The notes: generated by a model from the sequence alone, not told the origin. A DNA stretch of 64,000 nucleotides from Achatina immaculata (GCA_009760885.1 CM019721.1:23599974-23663973), one strand, 5' to 3'. Positions 11,194 to 21,670 are shown, counted from the stretch's first letter. Numbers and translations are program-made.

Positions 11194-11194
<1 letters not shown>

Positions 11195-11195
<1 letters not shown>

Positions 11196-11950
11196 GAACC
11201 TTAAGCGCCCAAGGCACATGAGGCTTCCGCAAGGGTTTTCCACAAATGACTGTCCTTTGCCTTTTTTTCCTCTCTTGCCCAGGTGAGCCCTCTATTGCTC
11301 AACATCCTCTCTGTTGTTCTCCTCCGTGTCTCTTTTGGTCTACCCTTACTTCTGTTCCCCTGTAGTGTCCATCTTAGTGCTGTTTTTGGTAGTGAGTTAT
11401 CAATCATTCGGAGCACATGTCCCAACCATCGTCAGCGTCTTTCCTCATTAACTGATGTCAGTGGCTTCATCTGCATCTCTGCGAACAAGATGTTATTTCT
11501 TATGGTGTTTGGCCAAAATATTTTTCTAATTCTTCGTAAACATTTAGTCTGGAAAGAATTCAACTTGTTTACTATGGTTTTGGTGATTTTCCAGCATTCA
11601 CTTCCATAGGTTAGTACACTTAGAACATTACTCTTACATATCCTGATTTTCGTTTTCATGCTTAGTTTTTTAGATTTCCATATAGTCTGCAGACTGCAAA
11701 AGCCTGGTTTGCTCTAGTAAGTCTGCTGTTGATGTCCTCTCTGCTGTCTCCATTTTCTACTACTTTACTGCCAAGGTATACAAATTCATTGACTTCCTCC
11801 ACTAACTTGCTATCCACTCTGAGTACATTTCTATTGTTCACATTTTGCTTCATTAACTTTGCCTTTCCTACGTTGATCTTTAGTCCTATGTTGTGTGCAT
11901 TCTGAGTTAGCTTGTTTATTTTATCTTGCATTTCTTTGTGACTGCTTGAT
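11195..11950 (-). pseudogene. LINE-B, 5'-truncated 3' portion
   Basis: Minus-strand reverse-transcriptase C-terminus in three broken frames: INKLTQNAHNIGLKINV and EEVNEFVYLGSKVVENGDS (11931-11740), SNVLSVLTYGSECWKITK and TKCLRRIRKIFWPNTIRNN (11640-11500), and MGHVLRMIDNSLPKTALRW with GNRSKGRPKETRRRT (11425-11310). It matches the better copy at 20060-23427. The endonuclease and most of the RT palm are missing. It abuts LINE-A on its left through the TA tail. Confidence 0.88.
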
Positions 11951-11999
11951 AGCAGACAAATATTATGATATTATAATATGATTATATATACACACATAT

Positions 12000-12110
12000 A
12001 ATTAGACTCTTTTGACAACAAATGGCTAAGGAAAATACAAAGTGGAATGAATTCAAGAACAACGCAGAAATAAGACATATAAGCAAACAACAACCTATCT
12101 AATAAATCAT
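12000..12110 (+). pseudogene. LINE-A scrap
   Basis: About 110 bases match LINE-A around 5338-5440 ('ttagactcttttga', 'ggaatgaattcaagaac') with an internal deletion. It is too short to show any domain. Confidence 0.7.
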
Positions 12111-12177
12111 CATTACAATTAACTAAATACCAGTACCTGAAAAGTACAGTAGGTTTTTAAATGTACAGGCCTTTACA

Positions 12178-12250
12178 CTGTGTGTGTATGCGTGTGTGCG
12201 TGTGTGTACGTGCGTGTGTGCGTTACTACGCACATTTGCACACACACATA
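12178..12250. repeat. (TG)n / (CA)n microsatellite
   Basis: Degenerate TG repeats interrupted by 'cg' steps, then a short CA run and poly-T. Non-coding. Confidence 0.8.
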
Positions 12251-12329
12251 TAATTTTTTTTTGCACATGAAGAGAATTATTTCACACAGACCGCAAACTC
12301 TTATAGGGAACATTGGTAGTGGGGTATGT

Positions 12330-12525
12330 ATTAATTACTGGCCTGGGGTAGTGTTAAGTGGAGGGGATGATATAAGCGTCACTGGCCTTGGATAGCGTTC
12401 AGTGGAAGGGAATGATGTCAGCGCCTCTGACGTGGGATAGCGTTCAGTGGAGGGGAATGATATCAGCGTCATTGGCCTGGGACAGCGTTCAGTGGATTTG
12501 AATGATATCAGCGTCACGCTTGGTT
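12330..12525. repeat. Minisatellite, about 45-base units, 4 copies
   Basis: Four diverged units of about 45 bases with 'gcctgggatagcgttcagtg' and 'gaatgatatcagcgtca'. Short open frames on both strands reflect the multiple-of-3 length. Confidence 0.85.
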
Positions 12526-12534
12526 TCCTCAGCT

Positions 12535-12655
12535 CCAGAAGAAGTCGAGCAGCCAATTCTGCAGTTGTATGGCTTGGTCTCCTCCCGCTAGACTTGAACG
12601 ACCAACATCCGCGTGTGGCACAAGTGCACTAACTTGTACGCCACTCCATTATATG
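12535..12655 (-). repeat. tRNA-derived SINE head
   Basis: On the minus strand a box A-like 'tggcgtacaagttagtgca' (12648-12630) is followed about 30 bases later by a box B-like 'ggtcgttcaagtct' (12602-12589). The spacing is that of a tRNA-type internal RNA polymerase III promoter. No cloverleaf closes well, so this is a SINE relic rather than a tRNA gene. Confidence 0.55.
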
Positions 12656-12989
12656 CTTTAATGCAAAACTATACCTCTCCATACACGTATAGTTTCTTTA
12701 TATAAGTATATAAAATTAAACACAAAAACATACACAGTTCCACTACAGTGAAAATGTGACAACAGAAACGTAAATATTACAGTCAGAACTTCAGTAAAAC
12801 GCGTCTTCCTTCTTCACACTCTCATCTACCTGTGCTCACCTGTTAATTACACTTCACGCTTTTCATTCCTATATTCACTTCATGCATTCTATCATCCTTG
12901 TTCTAGCTTGACAGCCATCGTATCCCCCTCTCCTTTGCCCTATTCTTTATTGACAGCCAATCAGAACTGATATTACATTTCCCTTGATG
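12656..12989. other. No gene seen
   Basis: AT-rich intergenic DNA with no recognised domain or repeat unit. Confidence 0.4.
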
Positions 12990-13577
12990 GCTTGAGTCAT
13001 TGTCATCATCATCATCACCAGGTGCCGTGCCGATTGACGTTGGCTATTATGCTTCTCCAGAGTACACGATCCTTCATGCAGGCCATCAGCTCAGTTGGTG
13101 GTCTCCTCTCACACCATCCCGTCAGACTGTCCAGTATCATTTCTCTTGGTCTTCCTCTTGATCTTCTTCCTTCTATTTTTCCTGTTGTTATAATATTTTC
13201 AATGCCCCCTCTTCTCCTATGAAAGTATATTGTCTCTCTCTTATCTTTTTGACAAGATTTTTTGTCTCTCCAGCTCTTCTCCTACATTCTTCATTAGTTA
13301 TTTTTGCTGTCCAGGGGATTCGCAACATTCTTCTAATAAACCACATTTCCGTTGCTTCCAATGATTTTTGTGCAGACTTGCCTATTGTCCATGATTCACT
13401 TTCATATAACAAGATAGGTTCAATATAGCATTTTAGGACTCGTTTTCTAACATTCATTGATAAAGATGTGTTAGCTAATATGTTTCTCATTCTCTGATAT
13501 TCAGTCTTTGCTTGGCCTATTGCAGAGATCAACAATTCGCAGACACCTTCAATCTGCTTCCCTGGGCAGGCGGGCAT
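12990..13577 (-). pseudogene. LINE-D reverse transcriptase C-terminus
   Basis: Minus-strand frame of about 129 residues with MRNILANTSLSMNVRKRVLK, ESESWTIGKSAQKSLEATEM and RRMLRIPWTAKITNEECRRR, a typical C-terminal region of endonuclease-type LINE reverse transcriptases. It continues with decay to 12990, where CATCATCAT (GAT tail on minus) marks the 3' end. It is a different family from A, B and C. Its 5' side is cut at about 13577 by unrelated LINE sequence on the plus strand. Confidence 0.8.
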
Positions 13578-13890
13578 TCAGGAAAATGAGAAACCTGATA
13601 GGCTGACTGGCTCTGCCAATCATCTCAGATGGACAACCACTGGATCGTGCTCATATTATCGATGCGCTTAGACAGAGAAGCAGAGTGGAGAACTACGAAG
13701 ACAGCGAAACCACATCGCTGGTTAGACTGAGAGAGCTGGGAATACAGACTGGCACGGTCAGGAACAAGAGACTTACTGGACATGCGAGACCAACACAGGG
13801 CAGGTACTGTCAGCCGCAGGATACTGATGGATATGCTTAATCTGAGAACCTACGGACATGTCCAGAGTGGAGTGATGATGATGACTCTGA
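13578..13890 (+). pseudogene. LINE RNase H-type C-terminal remnant
   Basis: The plus strand begins GIQENEKPDRLTGSA, which resembles the end of LINE RNase H domains (GIxGNExADxLAxxA). After a frameshift it continues with DGQPLDRAHIIDALRQRSR and VRLRELGIQTGTVRNKRLTG, a C-terminal extension familiar from such retrotransposon proteins. No complete domain remains. It joins head to head with LINE-D at about 13577. Confidence 0.55.
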
Positions 13891-14464
13891 CATAAACCAC
13901 GAACACCATTCTGTAAGGGAGAGAGGGTGAAAGATAGTAGGAGAGGTTATATTTGGTTCTTGGTGCCTGATAACTGACTGAACTAAATTTTTGCACTATC
14001 AATGATCAGTGCAGGAAAACGTCTCATGAATCCCAAAATTGACGTAGCACAGTACTTGAGGGAAACCAGTGTGCACCCCTTACACGTACCCAATCTCAAC
14101 CTTCTATCTTCGTATACCAACATGCCAACTATGGGGAAAATCACTATCAGAGTCTGTACTCAGCCCACATAAGACATGAAACCAATGATAGTAATAAAAT
14201 AAGCACGTGATCCAAATATGCCAGGTTTAATTCACACCAGACCTGAAGAGATCGTCGACATACAATAAACTGACATGTCAACACTAATATTAACCAGCGT
14301 AGCATGGAACAAATACCAATACAAAACGATAAGCACGTTTACAATACTATAAAGTCTCAGTCGTTCTGTAACATCAAAATATAATGGCCTGAAATTCACA
14401 ACAAGTATTAACTTATGTCTATCTCAAAATCGTTTATCTCCTCTAAACCAAATAGTACACTAAC
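13891..14464. other. No gene seen; target region of the rDNA insert
   Basis: AT-rich DNA without recognised coding sequence. Its right end 'tagtacactaacactctta' resembles the 44-base repeat that continues at 18018-18170, showing that the 3.5 kb insert split a small tandem array. Confidence 0.5.
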
Positions 14465-14476
14465 ACTCTTATCTTC
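14465..14476. repeat. Left 12-base direct repeat (target-site duplication)
   Basis: 'actcttatcttc' here is repeated exactly at 18018-18029, immediately after the GAA-rich tail of the insert. It fits target-site duplication from target-primed reverse transcription. Because the target is itself a 44-base tandem repeat containing this word, recombination inside the array is an alternative. Confidence 0.65.
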
Positions 14477-14596
14477 GTTCTTTTGGCGAAAAAGCGCTCT
14501 CGAGTTCCGTGCGTGGGGAGACAGGCTTTCGCTCCCTTCCCGGACGGCGAGAGTTAAGGTGTTTCGATGCAGAAGCAAGTGGTTTGTCCGTCGAGC
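14477..14596 (+). repeat. 120-base segment, copy 1 (ETS-like)
   Basis: Starts 'gttcttttggcgaaaaagcg' and ends 'gtttgtccgtcgagc'. Matched over its full 120 bases at 16616-16735 with only two substitutions seen. It begins exactly at the left flanking direct repeat, so it is the 5' boundary of the insert. It may be the start of the pre-rRNA or the 5' end of the mobile element. Confidence 0.85.
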
Positions 14597-14900
14597 GAAG
14601 CATGTAAACGGCTAGCCAGCCAGGTTCGTGATAACGATGTAGTACGGTTTTGTCGACCGATGGTCTCGAAATTGGCCCATCTCTCGCAAAGAGTATCGGG
14701 TCTGCAGTATGTAACGTGTGTTGTTTGTGGGTGGCCAGGCTTTCTTTTCTGCTCGTTAGAGCAGAGAGAGCCGCCCCCGCCGGTTAGAGGAAATGAAACG
14801 CCGCCGGGGTCGAAAGGGATCCGCTCTGAGCAGAGCGCTGTCTCCCTTGCCCCGCGTCGGTCTGTCGGCAGATATCCGACAAAGGTTCGGTGAAGAAAGC
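14597..14900 (+). other. Putative 5' external transcribed spacer
   Basis: GC-rich sequence directly upstream of the 18S 5' end, with no coding features. By position it is expected to be 5' ETS. Open frames here are by-products of the GC content. Confidence 0.6.
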
Positions 14901-16065
14901 TATCTGGTTGATCCTGCCAGTAGTCATATGCTTGTCTCAAAGATTAAGCCATACATGTCTAAGTTCACACTGTCTCACGGTGAAACCGCGAATGGCTCAT
15001 TAAATCAGTCGAGGTTCCTTAGATGACACGATCCTACTTGGATAACTGTGGCAATTCTAGAGCTAATACATGCTTACCAAGCTCCGACCCTCGTGGAAAG
15101 AGCGCTTTTATTAGTTCAAAACCAATCGTCGTTGCCCTTCGCGGGGCGCGGCGTCCCAACTGGTGACTCTGGATAACTTTGTGCTGATCGCATGGCCTTC
15201 TGTGCCGGCGACGCATCTTTCAAATGTCTGCCCTATCAAATGTCGATGGTACGTGACATGCCTACCATGTTTGTAACGGGTAACGGGGAATCAGGGTTCG
15301 ATTCCGGAGAGGGAGCATGAGAAACGGCTACCACATCCAAGGAAGGCAGCAGGCGCGCAACTTACCCACTCCCGGCACGGGGAGGTAGTGACGAAAAATA
15401 ACAATACGGGACTCTTTCGAGGCCCCGTAATTGGAATGAGTACACTTTAAACCCTTTAACGAGGATCTATTGGAGGGCAAGTCTGGTGCCAGCAGCCGCG
15501 GTAATTCCAGCTCCAATAGCGTATATTAAAGTTGTTGCAGTTAAAAGCTCGTAGTTGGATCTCAGGCGCAGGCGGGCGGTCCGGCTCGCGCTGGTTCACT
15601 GCCCGTTGTCTCCTGCCCTACCGTCTGCCTGCTCTCTCCCGCGGGTGCTCTTCGCTGAGCGTCCCGGGTGGCCGGCGCGTTTACTTTGAAAAAATTAGAG
15701 TGTTCAAAGCAGGCCCCAGCTGCCTGAGTAATGGTGCATGGAATAATGGAATAGGACCTCGGTTCTATTTTGTTTGTTTTCGGAACTGGAGGTAATAATT
15801 AACAGGGACAAACGGGGGCATTCGTATTGCGGCGTTAGAGGTGAAATTCTTGGATCGCCGCAAGACGAGCTACTGCGAAAGCATTTGTCAAGAATGTTTT
15901 CATTAATCAAGAACGAAAGTCAGAGGCGCGAAGACGATCAGATACCGTCGTAGTTCTGACCATAAACGATGCCGACTAGCGATCCGCAGGAGTTGCTTCG
16001 ATGACTCTGCGGGCAGCTTCCGGGAAACTAAAGTTTTTGGGTTCCGGGGGAAGTATGTTTGCAAA

Positions 16066-16114
<49 letters not shown>

Positions 16115-16553
16115 GCGGCTTAATTTGACTCAACACGGGAAAACTCACCCGGTCTGGACACTGTAAGGATTGACAGATTGATAGCTCTTTCTTGATTCGG
16201 TGGGTAGTGGTGCATGGCCGTTCTTAGTTGGTGGAGCGATTTGTCTGGTTAATTCCGATAACGAACGAGACTCTAGCCTATTAAATAGTTCGCCGGTTCT
16301 TCGATGCGCCGGCGCAACTTCTTAGAGGGACGAGTGGCGTTTAGCCACACGAGATTGAGCAATAACAGGTCTGTGATGCCCTTAGATGTCCGGGGCCGCA
16401 CGCGCGCTACACTGAAGGAATCAGCGTGGATGCCTCCTTGGTCCGAAAGGGTTGGGAAACCCGTTGAATCTCCTTCGTGCTAGGGATTGGGGCTTGTAAT
16501 TCTTCCCCATGAACGAGGAATTCCCAGTAAGCGCGAGTCATAAGCTCGCGTTG
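14901..16553 (+). rRNA. 18S small-subunit rRNA, 3'-truncated
   Basis: Starts with 'tatctggttgatcctgccag' and contains the universal stretches 'gtgccagcagccgcggtaa' (about 15486), 'gaggtgaaattcttgga' (about 15838), 'aaacttaaaggaattgacgg' (about 16070), and 'gcacgcgcgctacactga' (about 16395). Length is about 1653 nt against roughly 1820-1850 for a complete metazoan 18S. It stops at 'ataagctcgcgttg' where 'attacgtccctgcc' should follow, so the decoding helix 44, helix 45 and the 3' terminus are missing. No 5.8S or 28S is in the window. The retained part shows no obvious decay, implying recent insertion, but the truncation means it cannot make a working subunit. Variable regions look molluscan. 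Confidence 0.93.
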
Positions 16554-16615
16554 TCAGCCGCGCAGAGCTGCGCCGACCTGCACAGCGCGGGCGGTTGCTG
16601 TTGTGCAGGCCGACC
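16554..16615 (+). other. GC-rich palindromic spacer at the 18S breakpoint
   Basis: Sixty-two bases rich in self-complementary words ('cgcgcagagctgcgcc', 'cctgcacagc', 'gttgtgcaggcc') lie exactly between the broken 18S and the second 120-base segment. It could be the structured 5' end of an rDNA-inserting element; R2-type elements carry HDV-like self-cleaving ribozymes at this place. No ribozyme fold has been checked. Confidence 0.4.
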
Positions 16616-16735
16616 GTTCTTTTGGCGAAAAAGCGCTCTCGAGTTCCGTGCGTGGTGAGACAGGCTTTCGCTCCCTTCCCGGACGGCGAGAGTTAAGATG
16701 TTTCGATGCAGAAGCAAGTGGTTTGTCCGTCGAGC
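16616..16735 (+). repeat. 120-base segment, copy 2 (ETS-like)
   Basis: Near-identical to 14477-14596. After it the sequence continues 'cgctgttggcgagatcttca', the same continuation seen at about 60748, whereas copy 1 continues into ETS. Copy 2 is therefore probably in the original element context. Confidence 0.85.
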
Positions 16736-18017
16736 CGCTGTTGGCGAGATCTTCAGCTGCCGTGGGTGAAGCGGTGCTCTTCCCGGCCAATGAAGAAATT
16801 TGCAAATGAGGTTGCCGCGCAGCATCACTGCGGAAAAGGTGGTTGAAAGGATGAATCGAAGCAAACAGTCACCTCTGGTCTGGAGGTCGGCCACGTCCTG
16901 AGTGCAGTCATATCGGGTGAAATGCATGAACCGGCTTGTCCCAGAGGTTAAGTCACTGCTGGCTTGACTCTTCAAATGCCGCGCGTGGAGTGAAGCTCCT
17001 CCCGGTTAAGGAAGTAAATGCGGAAATAAAGGTTGCTGTGCGGCGCCGATGGGAAAAGGTGGTGGAAAGTAAAGTTTAACCTGGTATGTCCAGTAGTATC
17101 GCTACGAGAGCTATACCACGGCGCCTCTGCTCTAGAGGCCGCCTACGTTCGAAATACACCTACACTTGTGAAATATGCCTAAACCGGCACACACCAGGGG
17201 TGGAACTCGATGGCTAGACATGTCATGCCACCTCCGCTCTAGAGGTCGGTAACGCCTGATAAACACCCATACTGGTGAATTTTGCCTAAACCGGCTCATA
17301 CCAGGGGTGAATCTTGAAGGCTATGAATGTCACAGTACCTCTGCCCCAGAGGTCGGTCCCGTCTCAAACACGCCCATACTGGGAAATGCCTAAACTGGCT
17401 CAACCCAGGGGTAGAAGTCACTAGTGGCGAGGATTCGTCCTCCTGGACAAAAGCTCCATCCTGGTCACAACTAGGAAGGGTAGCTGCCACGACCGCAAAA
17501 TGCTGAAGTCGGAGACACTGGACCAGGGAAGTCTAGATAGGCAACCACCTCTCACCCGGCGGGGATGTCTGCGTATCTTAATCCGGTGAGAAAGTCCAAC
17601 CCTGGACTGGATGGGCAACCACCTCTCACCCGGCGGTGATACACGGGTATCTCAAAACACGTCGAGGTTTTCCGGTGAGAAAGTCCAACTCTGGCCTGGG
17701 TGAGCTTACGCCTCTCACCCAGCGGGGATGCACTGATATTCCAAACACGTCGAGGTCTTCCGGTGAGAAAGTCCAACCCTAGACTAAACTGGTGCAATGA
17801 AAACCACGGTGTCACGCAATCCGCTTCCGAGACCCACCAAGAATACAGGCTAAAGCACTGTGATACTCTGAACCCCTTGTGGTCCTTTCGTGGAACTCGT
17901 GTGGTCTATTTTGGACCACACAGGGGACCACGGGACCTAACGAGGACCACATGCGTGAATTCAGTAGGTTCACAGTGCGGTTTTTGGTGGTAGAAGTGAA
18001 CGAAGAAGAAGAAGAAG
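16736..18017 (+). repeat. Subrepeat region and GAA tail, shared with 60700-61815
   Basis: Three to four diverged subrepeats of about 120 bases contain 'cctctgctctagaggc' or 'agaggtcgg', 'gcctaaaccggc' and 'ccaggggtg' (17050-17420). They are followed by three units of about 80 bases with 'cacctctcacccggcgg' and 'cggtgagaaagtccaac' (17540-17790), then a unique end with 'ggtggtagaagtgaacgaag' and GAA repeats. The same modules in the same order make up 60700-61815. No protein of known family is encoded. It looks like the body of a non-autonomous element or an rDNA spacer. Confidence 0.65.
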
Positions 18018-18175
18018 ACTCTTATCTTCAATAGATTCTCTTAACATTATAGTGCACTAGCACTCTTATCTTCAATAGATTCTCTTAACATTATAGTGCA
18101 CTAGTACTCTTATCTTCAATAGATTCTCTTAACATTATAAGTGCACAAGCACTCTTATCTTCAATAGATTCTCTT
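18018..18175. repeat. Right direct repeat and 44-base tandem repeat
   Basis: Begins with the 12-base word of 14465-14476 and continues as about 3.5 units of 44 bases ('cactcttatcttcaatagat', then 'tctcttaacattatagtgca'). It was the insertion target. Confidence 0.85.
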
Positions 18176-18591
18176 CACCCTGAATGCTCACAACTAAATT
18201 GCCATGGAACTTACAAACATATATCGACTGCATCTACCCAGCTGCCAATAACATTGATGAAATTTCACATTAAACATGAAAAGTATAAACAATGCAAAAT
18301 CGATGACCAGTTCGATCCAAGCAATGAAGCACTAAATATGCCAGCAAAACATGTGAATCATCAATGAAAGCGTATGCAAAATGAAGCATGTTAATAAAAC
18401 GTCAGTTAAATCTTTTGAAAATGCACATCAAAAAAATATCAATGAAAAATGATTGCATCAATGAAAAACACTTAGTCATACGTATAAACACATTATTCGC
18501 CTCAAAAGAAAACTTCAGTCGTTATATAATAATATCTTACATTGTCTTCAACTCACGAATTCATCAGATACATAGAATTTTACATTAACTG
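18176..18591. other. No gene seen
   Basis: AT-rich DNA with no recognised domain. Confidence 0.4.
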
Positions 18592-19138
18592 TATCTTATA
18601 TCTTATATCTTATATCCTTTCCGTGCCATTAAACGTCAGAGAGGGCTCTCAAGGTAATTCGTCAATTTTTCCTGTTTTCGGCGAGCTTTTCAACTTCATC
18701 AAGGGATTTTATGCCTGTTAATTTGGCCTCTCTTAACAATGTCCTCTTTAGAGTTTCACGTGGTCGACCTCTTTTTCTTCGGCCTGTTGTGTTCCACCTG
18801 ATAGCTTGTTTTGGGATTCTCCGATTGTTTCTTCTCATCACGTGACTGACATATGCCCACTGATCACCCATAAGGCTGGTTGTTGTTCAGTCATCTGTCT
18901 TATCTATGCATTGTTCTCGAATTCGTTCCACTTGATGCCGAGTATTTTCCGTAGACATTTGTTTTCAAAAGAGTCTAATTTATTGTCTGTGTCTTCAGTT
19001 GTTTTTCAGCTTTCGCATGCATAAAGTAGGGTGGATATTACATTTGAATTGAATAGTCTTAACTTGGTTTTTGTGCTTGTAACTTTCGAATGCCATATGT
19101 TCTCAAGATTCTTGAAAATCGATGCTACTTTTGCAATT
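18592..19138 (-). pseudogene. LINE-A 3' fragment
   Basis: Starts with four TATCTTATA units (the family tail, 18592-18620) and reads on minus through VMRRNNRRIPKQAIRWNTTG, KRGRPRETLKRTLLREAKLT and, in another frame, the SFENKCLRKILGIKWNEF equivalent, with frameshifts. Upstream parts of the element are missing beyond 19138. Confidence 0.88.
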
Positions 19139-19463
19139 TAACTCTATCACATTACATATAATTCACACCAGAACTTAAATTACACACATAAAACACACAA
19201 GATATGAGGTAGGCACGGGTAGAGCAGGGCCGGAACGATGTAGCAACATTATCACATACCGAAGAAGGAACAACTCACAACCACAAACCCGCCACGAACG
19301 AGAACGGCCCTTCTTAGCTCGTACCTCGGCCATGCCCCGAACACAAACTGACCAAGACTTGGCTACACATTTAACACACTAGCTTAGGGAAGCGTTTAGT
19401 ATAAACTTCCCGGGCGGCGGCACCGGCAGCACAGAACAAACACTAACACTCAATCCCACAACT
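19139..19463. other. No gene seen
   Basis: Intergenic DNA of moderate GC content with no recognised family. Confidence 0.4.
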
Positions 19464-19800
19464 CTACAATTTTGTGAACACACTGTTCATACCAGTTCGT
19501 CGTACTCTACCAATATTCGTATTTACATTGTCCCCACAGTAGGCAATGCATTTACGTTTATCAATATTGTTCTCTTCTAATGCATTAAGACAGTGATTGC
19601 TTATTTCAGAAGCAGTTTCACTTTTTAAGGATAGTCTTAATCCACTCTCTTCTTTATATAAAGTTATAAAGCACAGTTTAGTCTTAGCTTCGAAAAGCAC
19701 AAAGCTCTTAAGATATGAAAGAAACATAAATACTAGAAGAATGACCATGACTCGAATGTTGAATTCTGGTTGGATCATCAAGAACCGTGCCAGTTACTAT
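19464..19800 (-). pseudogene. hAT-superfamily transposase-like fragment
   Basis: A minus-strand frame of about 105 residues ends CIAYCGDNVNTNIGRVRRTG followed by MNSVFTKL. The 'ayCgDNxNtNxGgxxRxGxNnvftKL' pattern is characteristic of hAT-derived transposase-like proteins in animals, where the Asp is one of the catalytic acidic residues. The remainder (CLNALEENNIDKRKC) fits the preceding helix. The C-terminal dimerisation domain is missing and the N-terminal third is not recognisable, so this is a remnant. Confidence 0.55.
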
Positions 19801-20059
19801 CGGACCCCATTCCAAACAAGAACAGTAACTCTGATATAATTTTGTCTCTATTTAAATGGGCGAGGAAGATTGGGGTGGGGGTGGGGGAATAGGGCTGCCA
19901 GGCCATTTTATCAGCCTAGGCCCCAGAGATATAACCCGGGCTCACCTCCCCTTTCATCAAGCTTGGGTAGGGCTAGCAACTGGCTCTCCGCTAGAGTGCC
20001 ACGTTATTTTCTATTTGCTACATAAAGTGTACCCCCCCCCCCCCGTGGTACCCGGGATC
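19801..20059. other. Short spacer with poly-C
   Basis: No gene. A poly-C run at about 20030-20044 lies before the LINE-B 5' region. Confidence 0.4.
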
Positions 20060-20314
20060 TGCAAAGAATAGGACCACTGTACCCTACCACGCATGATCGT
20101 AAAAGGCGACTAAGGAGGGTTCGGCATAGGGCCAGCAACCCTATCTGGTAAAAAAAACTATCAGACTGTTACAGAAACGGAATCAAGGGAAAAAACAAAT
20201 GCAGGTGGAAGGAGAAATGCTTATCAGGAAACTGAGCCCATGAAGGTTGTGGATGAAAGCTAGCCACTGGAAGTCACCAGCCCGACTGCAGACCTTCTGG
20301 AACCTAAACACAAG

Positions 20315-20911
20315 ATGCATATAGGCAGCTGGAATGTAAGAACACTTAACCAGACTGGAAAACTAGCACAAACCATCAAGGAAATGCACAGATACAAACT
20401 AGATATACTAGGAATACAAGAAGCAAGATGGACAGGACAAGGCAGAAGGAAATTAACAACACAGCACACAGAAGATACAATAATATGGTTAGGTAAAGAA
20501 GATCTTCATGAAGGAGGAGTAGCATTGATTATAACAAAAGAAGCATCAAGAGCATTGCTGAAATGGACCCCAATAAATGAGAGATTATTATATGCACGGT
20601 TCAACTCAAGATTCACGAAGCTGTCTATTATAGTTTGTTATGCACCAACAGAAGCAGCTGAAGAGGAATTAAAAGAAGATTTTTACATCAGCCTCCAAGC
20701 CACAGTAGAAACAATACCCAAGCATGATATGCTACTCATCTTGGGCGACTTCAATGCAAAAGTAGGTGAAGGAAATGAAGATAGAAGAAGAATCATGGGA
20801 AGAGAAGGAATCGGAGAAATAAATGAAAATGGAGAAAGACTGTGCAGTTTCTGTGAAGAAAACATGATGACCATCGGAGGGACAATTTTCCAACACACAA
20901 AAAATCCATAA
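20315..20911 (+). pseudogene. LINE-B endonuclease domain, N-terminal two thirds
   Basis: Open frame of 198 residues of EEP-type endonuclease from its likely start at 20315. WNVRTLN (residues 5-11), the Glu of GIQEARW (about 35) and GDFNAKVG (about 148-155) are metal and DNA-binding motifs of the superfamily. A frameshift at about 20911 separates it from the remaining NQIDHIL / SDHNLL part in the next frame. It is not a host gene although it resembles database 'craniofacial development protein 2-like' entries. Confidence 0.85.
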
Positions 20912-21670
20912 GGTGACTTGGAGGTCACCAGATAAAACCACAGAAAACCAAATCGATCACATACTAATAAACAACAGGTGGAAACGGTCACTACAAGATG
21001 TGCGAGCAAGGAAAGGAGCAGATGTAGGAAGTGATCACAACCTTCTGGTAGCAAAAATACAACTAAAATTAAGGAAAGCCAAAATCGGAGAACACAGAAA
21101 GATACGTTTTGATACAAGAAAACTGAAAGACCAGCAAACAAGAAATGAATTCTCAATAGTACTTAAGAACCGCTTCAGTGTCCTACAAGACGAAGCAGAA
21201 ATGTCCATATTAGAGTTCGATAAAACACTACAGGAAACAGCAAAAGAGGTGCTGGGATATCAGAAAAGGAGAAAAGAGGAATGGATAAGCAAGACCACAT
21301 GGGAAAAGATAGAGCAAAGAAAAGAAATCAAGAAAAAATTAATGAACACCAAATCACAACGGCTTAAAGAACGAGTTTTAAGTAATTATGCACAAAAAGA
21401 CAAAGAAGTGAAGGAATCATGCCGTCAAGATAAACGTCAGTACTATGACAACTTAGCAGAAACAGCAGAGAAAGCAGCAGATACAAATGACATGAAAACC
21501 ATATATAAAATCACAAAGCAGATGAGAGGTAACTTCAACACAAGATGTGAAAGTGCAGTAAGGACACAAAATGGACAACTGGTCAGTAGAGAAAGAGAAG
21601 AAATTGAAAGATGGAGGGAATACTTTAAAACCCTACTAAACAGAACACAAGCAGCACAAACAATAGACAT

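Larger units (their letters stand above)
14477..18017 (+). mobile_element. Composite insert carrying 18S rRNA, GAA tail and flanking direct repeats
   Basis: A GC-rich 3541-base block inserted in AT-rich DNA. Order on plus: 120-base ETS-like segment (14477-14596), ETS-like leader (14597-14900), 18S rRNA without its 3' end (14901-16553), GC-rich 62-base spacer (16554-16615), second copy of the 120-base segment (16616-16735; I count two substitutions), subrepeat region (16736-17990) and a GAA tail (18001-18017). Twelve-base direct repeats flank it. The section after 16736 recurs at 60700-61815 without the 18S part and ends at the same 'aacgaagaagaa' tail. The simplest reading is a retroelement linked to rDNA whose read-through transcript was reinserted. 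No reverse transcriptase lies inside, so it would rely on a partner LINE. A misassembled or recombined rDNA fragment remains possible. Confidence 0.55.

Noticed and set aside
14901..16553. Functional rDNA unit
   Set aside because: The 3' end with helices 44 and 45 is absent, no ITS, 5.8S or 28S follows, and the piece lies between short direct repeats in AT-rich DNA.
14554..17993. Several 60-145-codon frames in the GC-rich insert
   Set aside because: They overlap 18S rRNA, ETS-like and subrepeat sequence on both strands and show no protein family.
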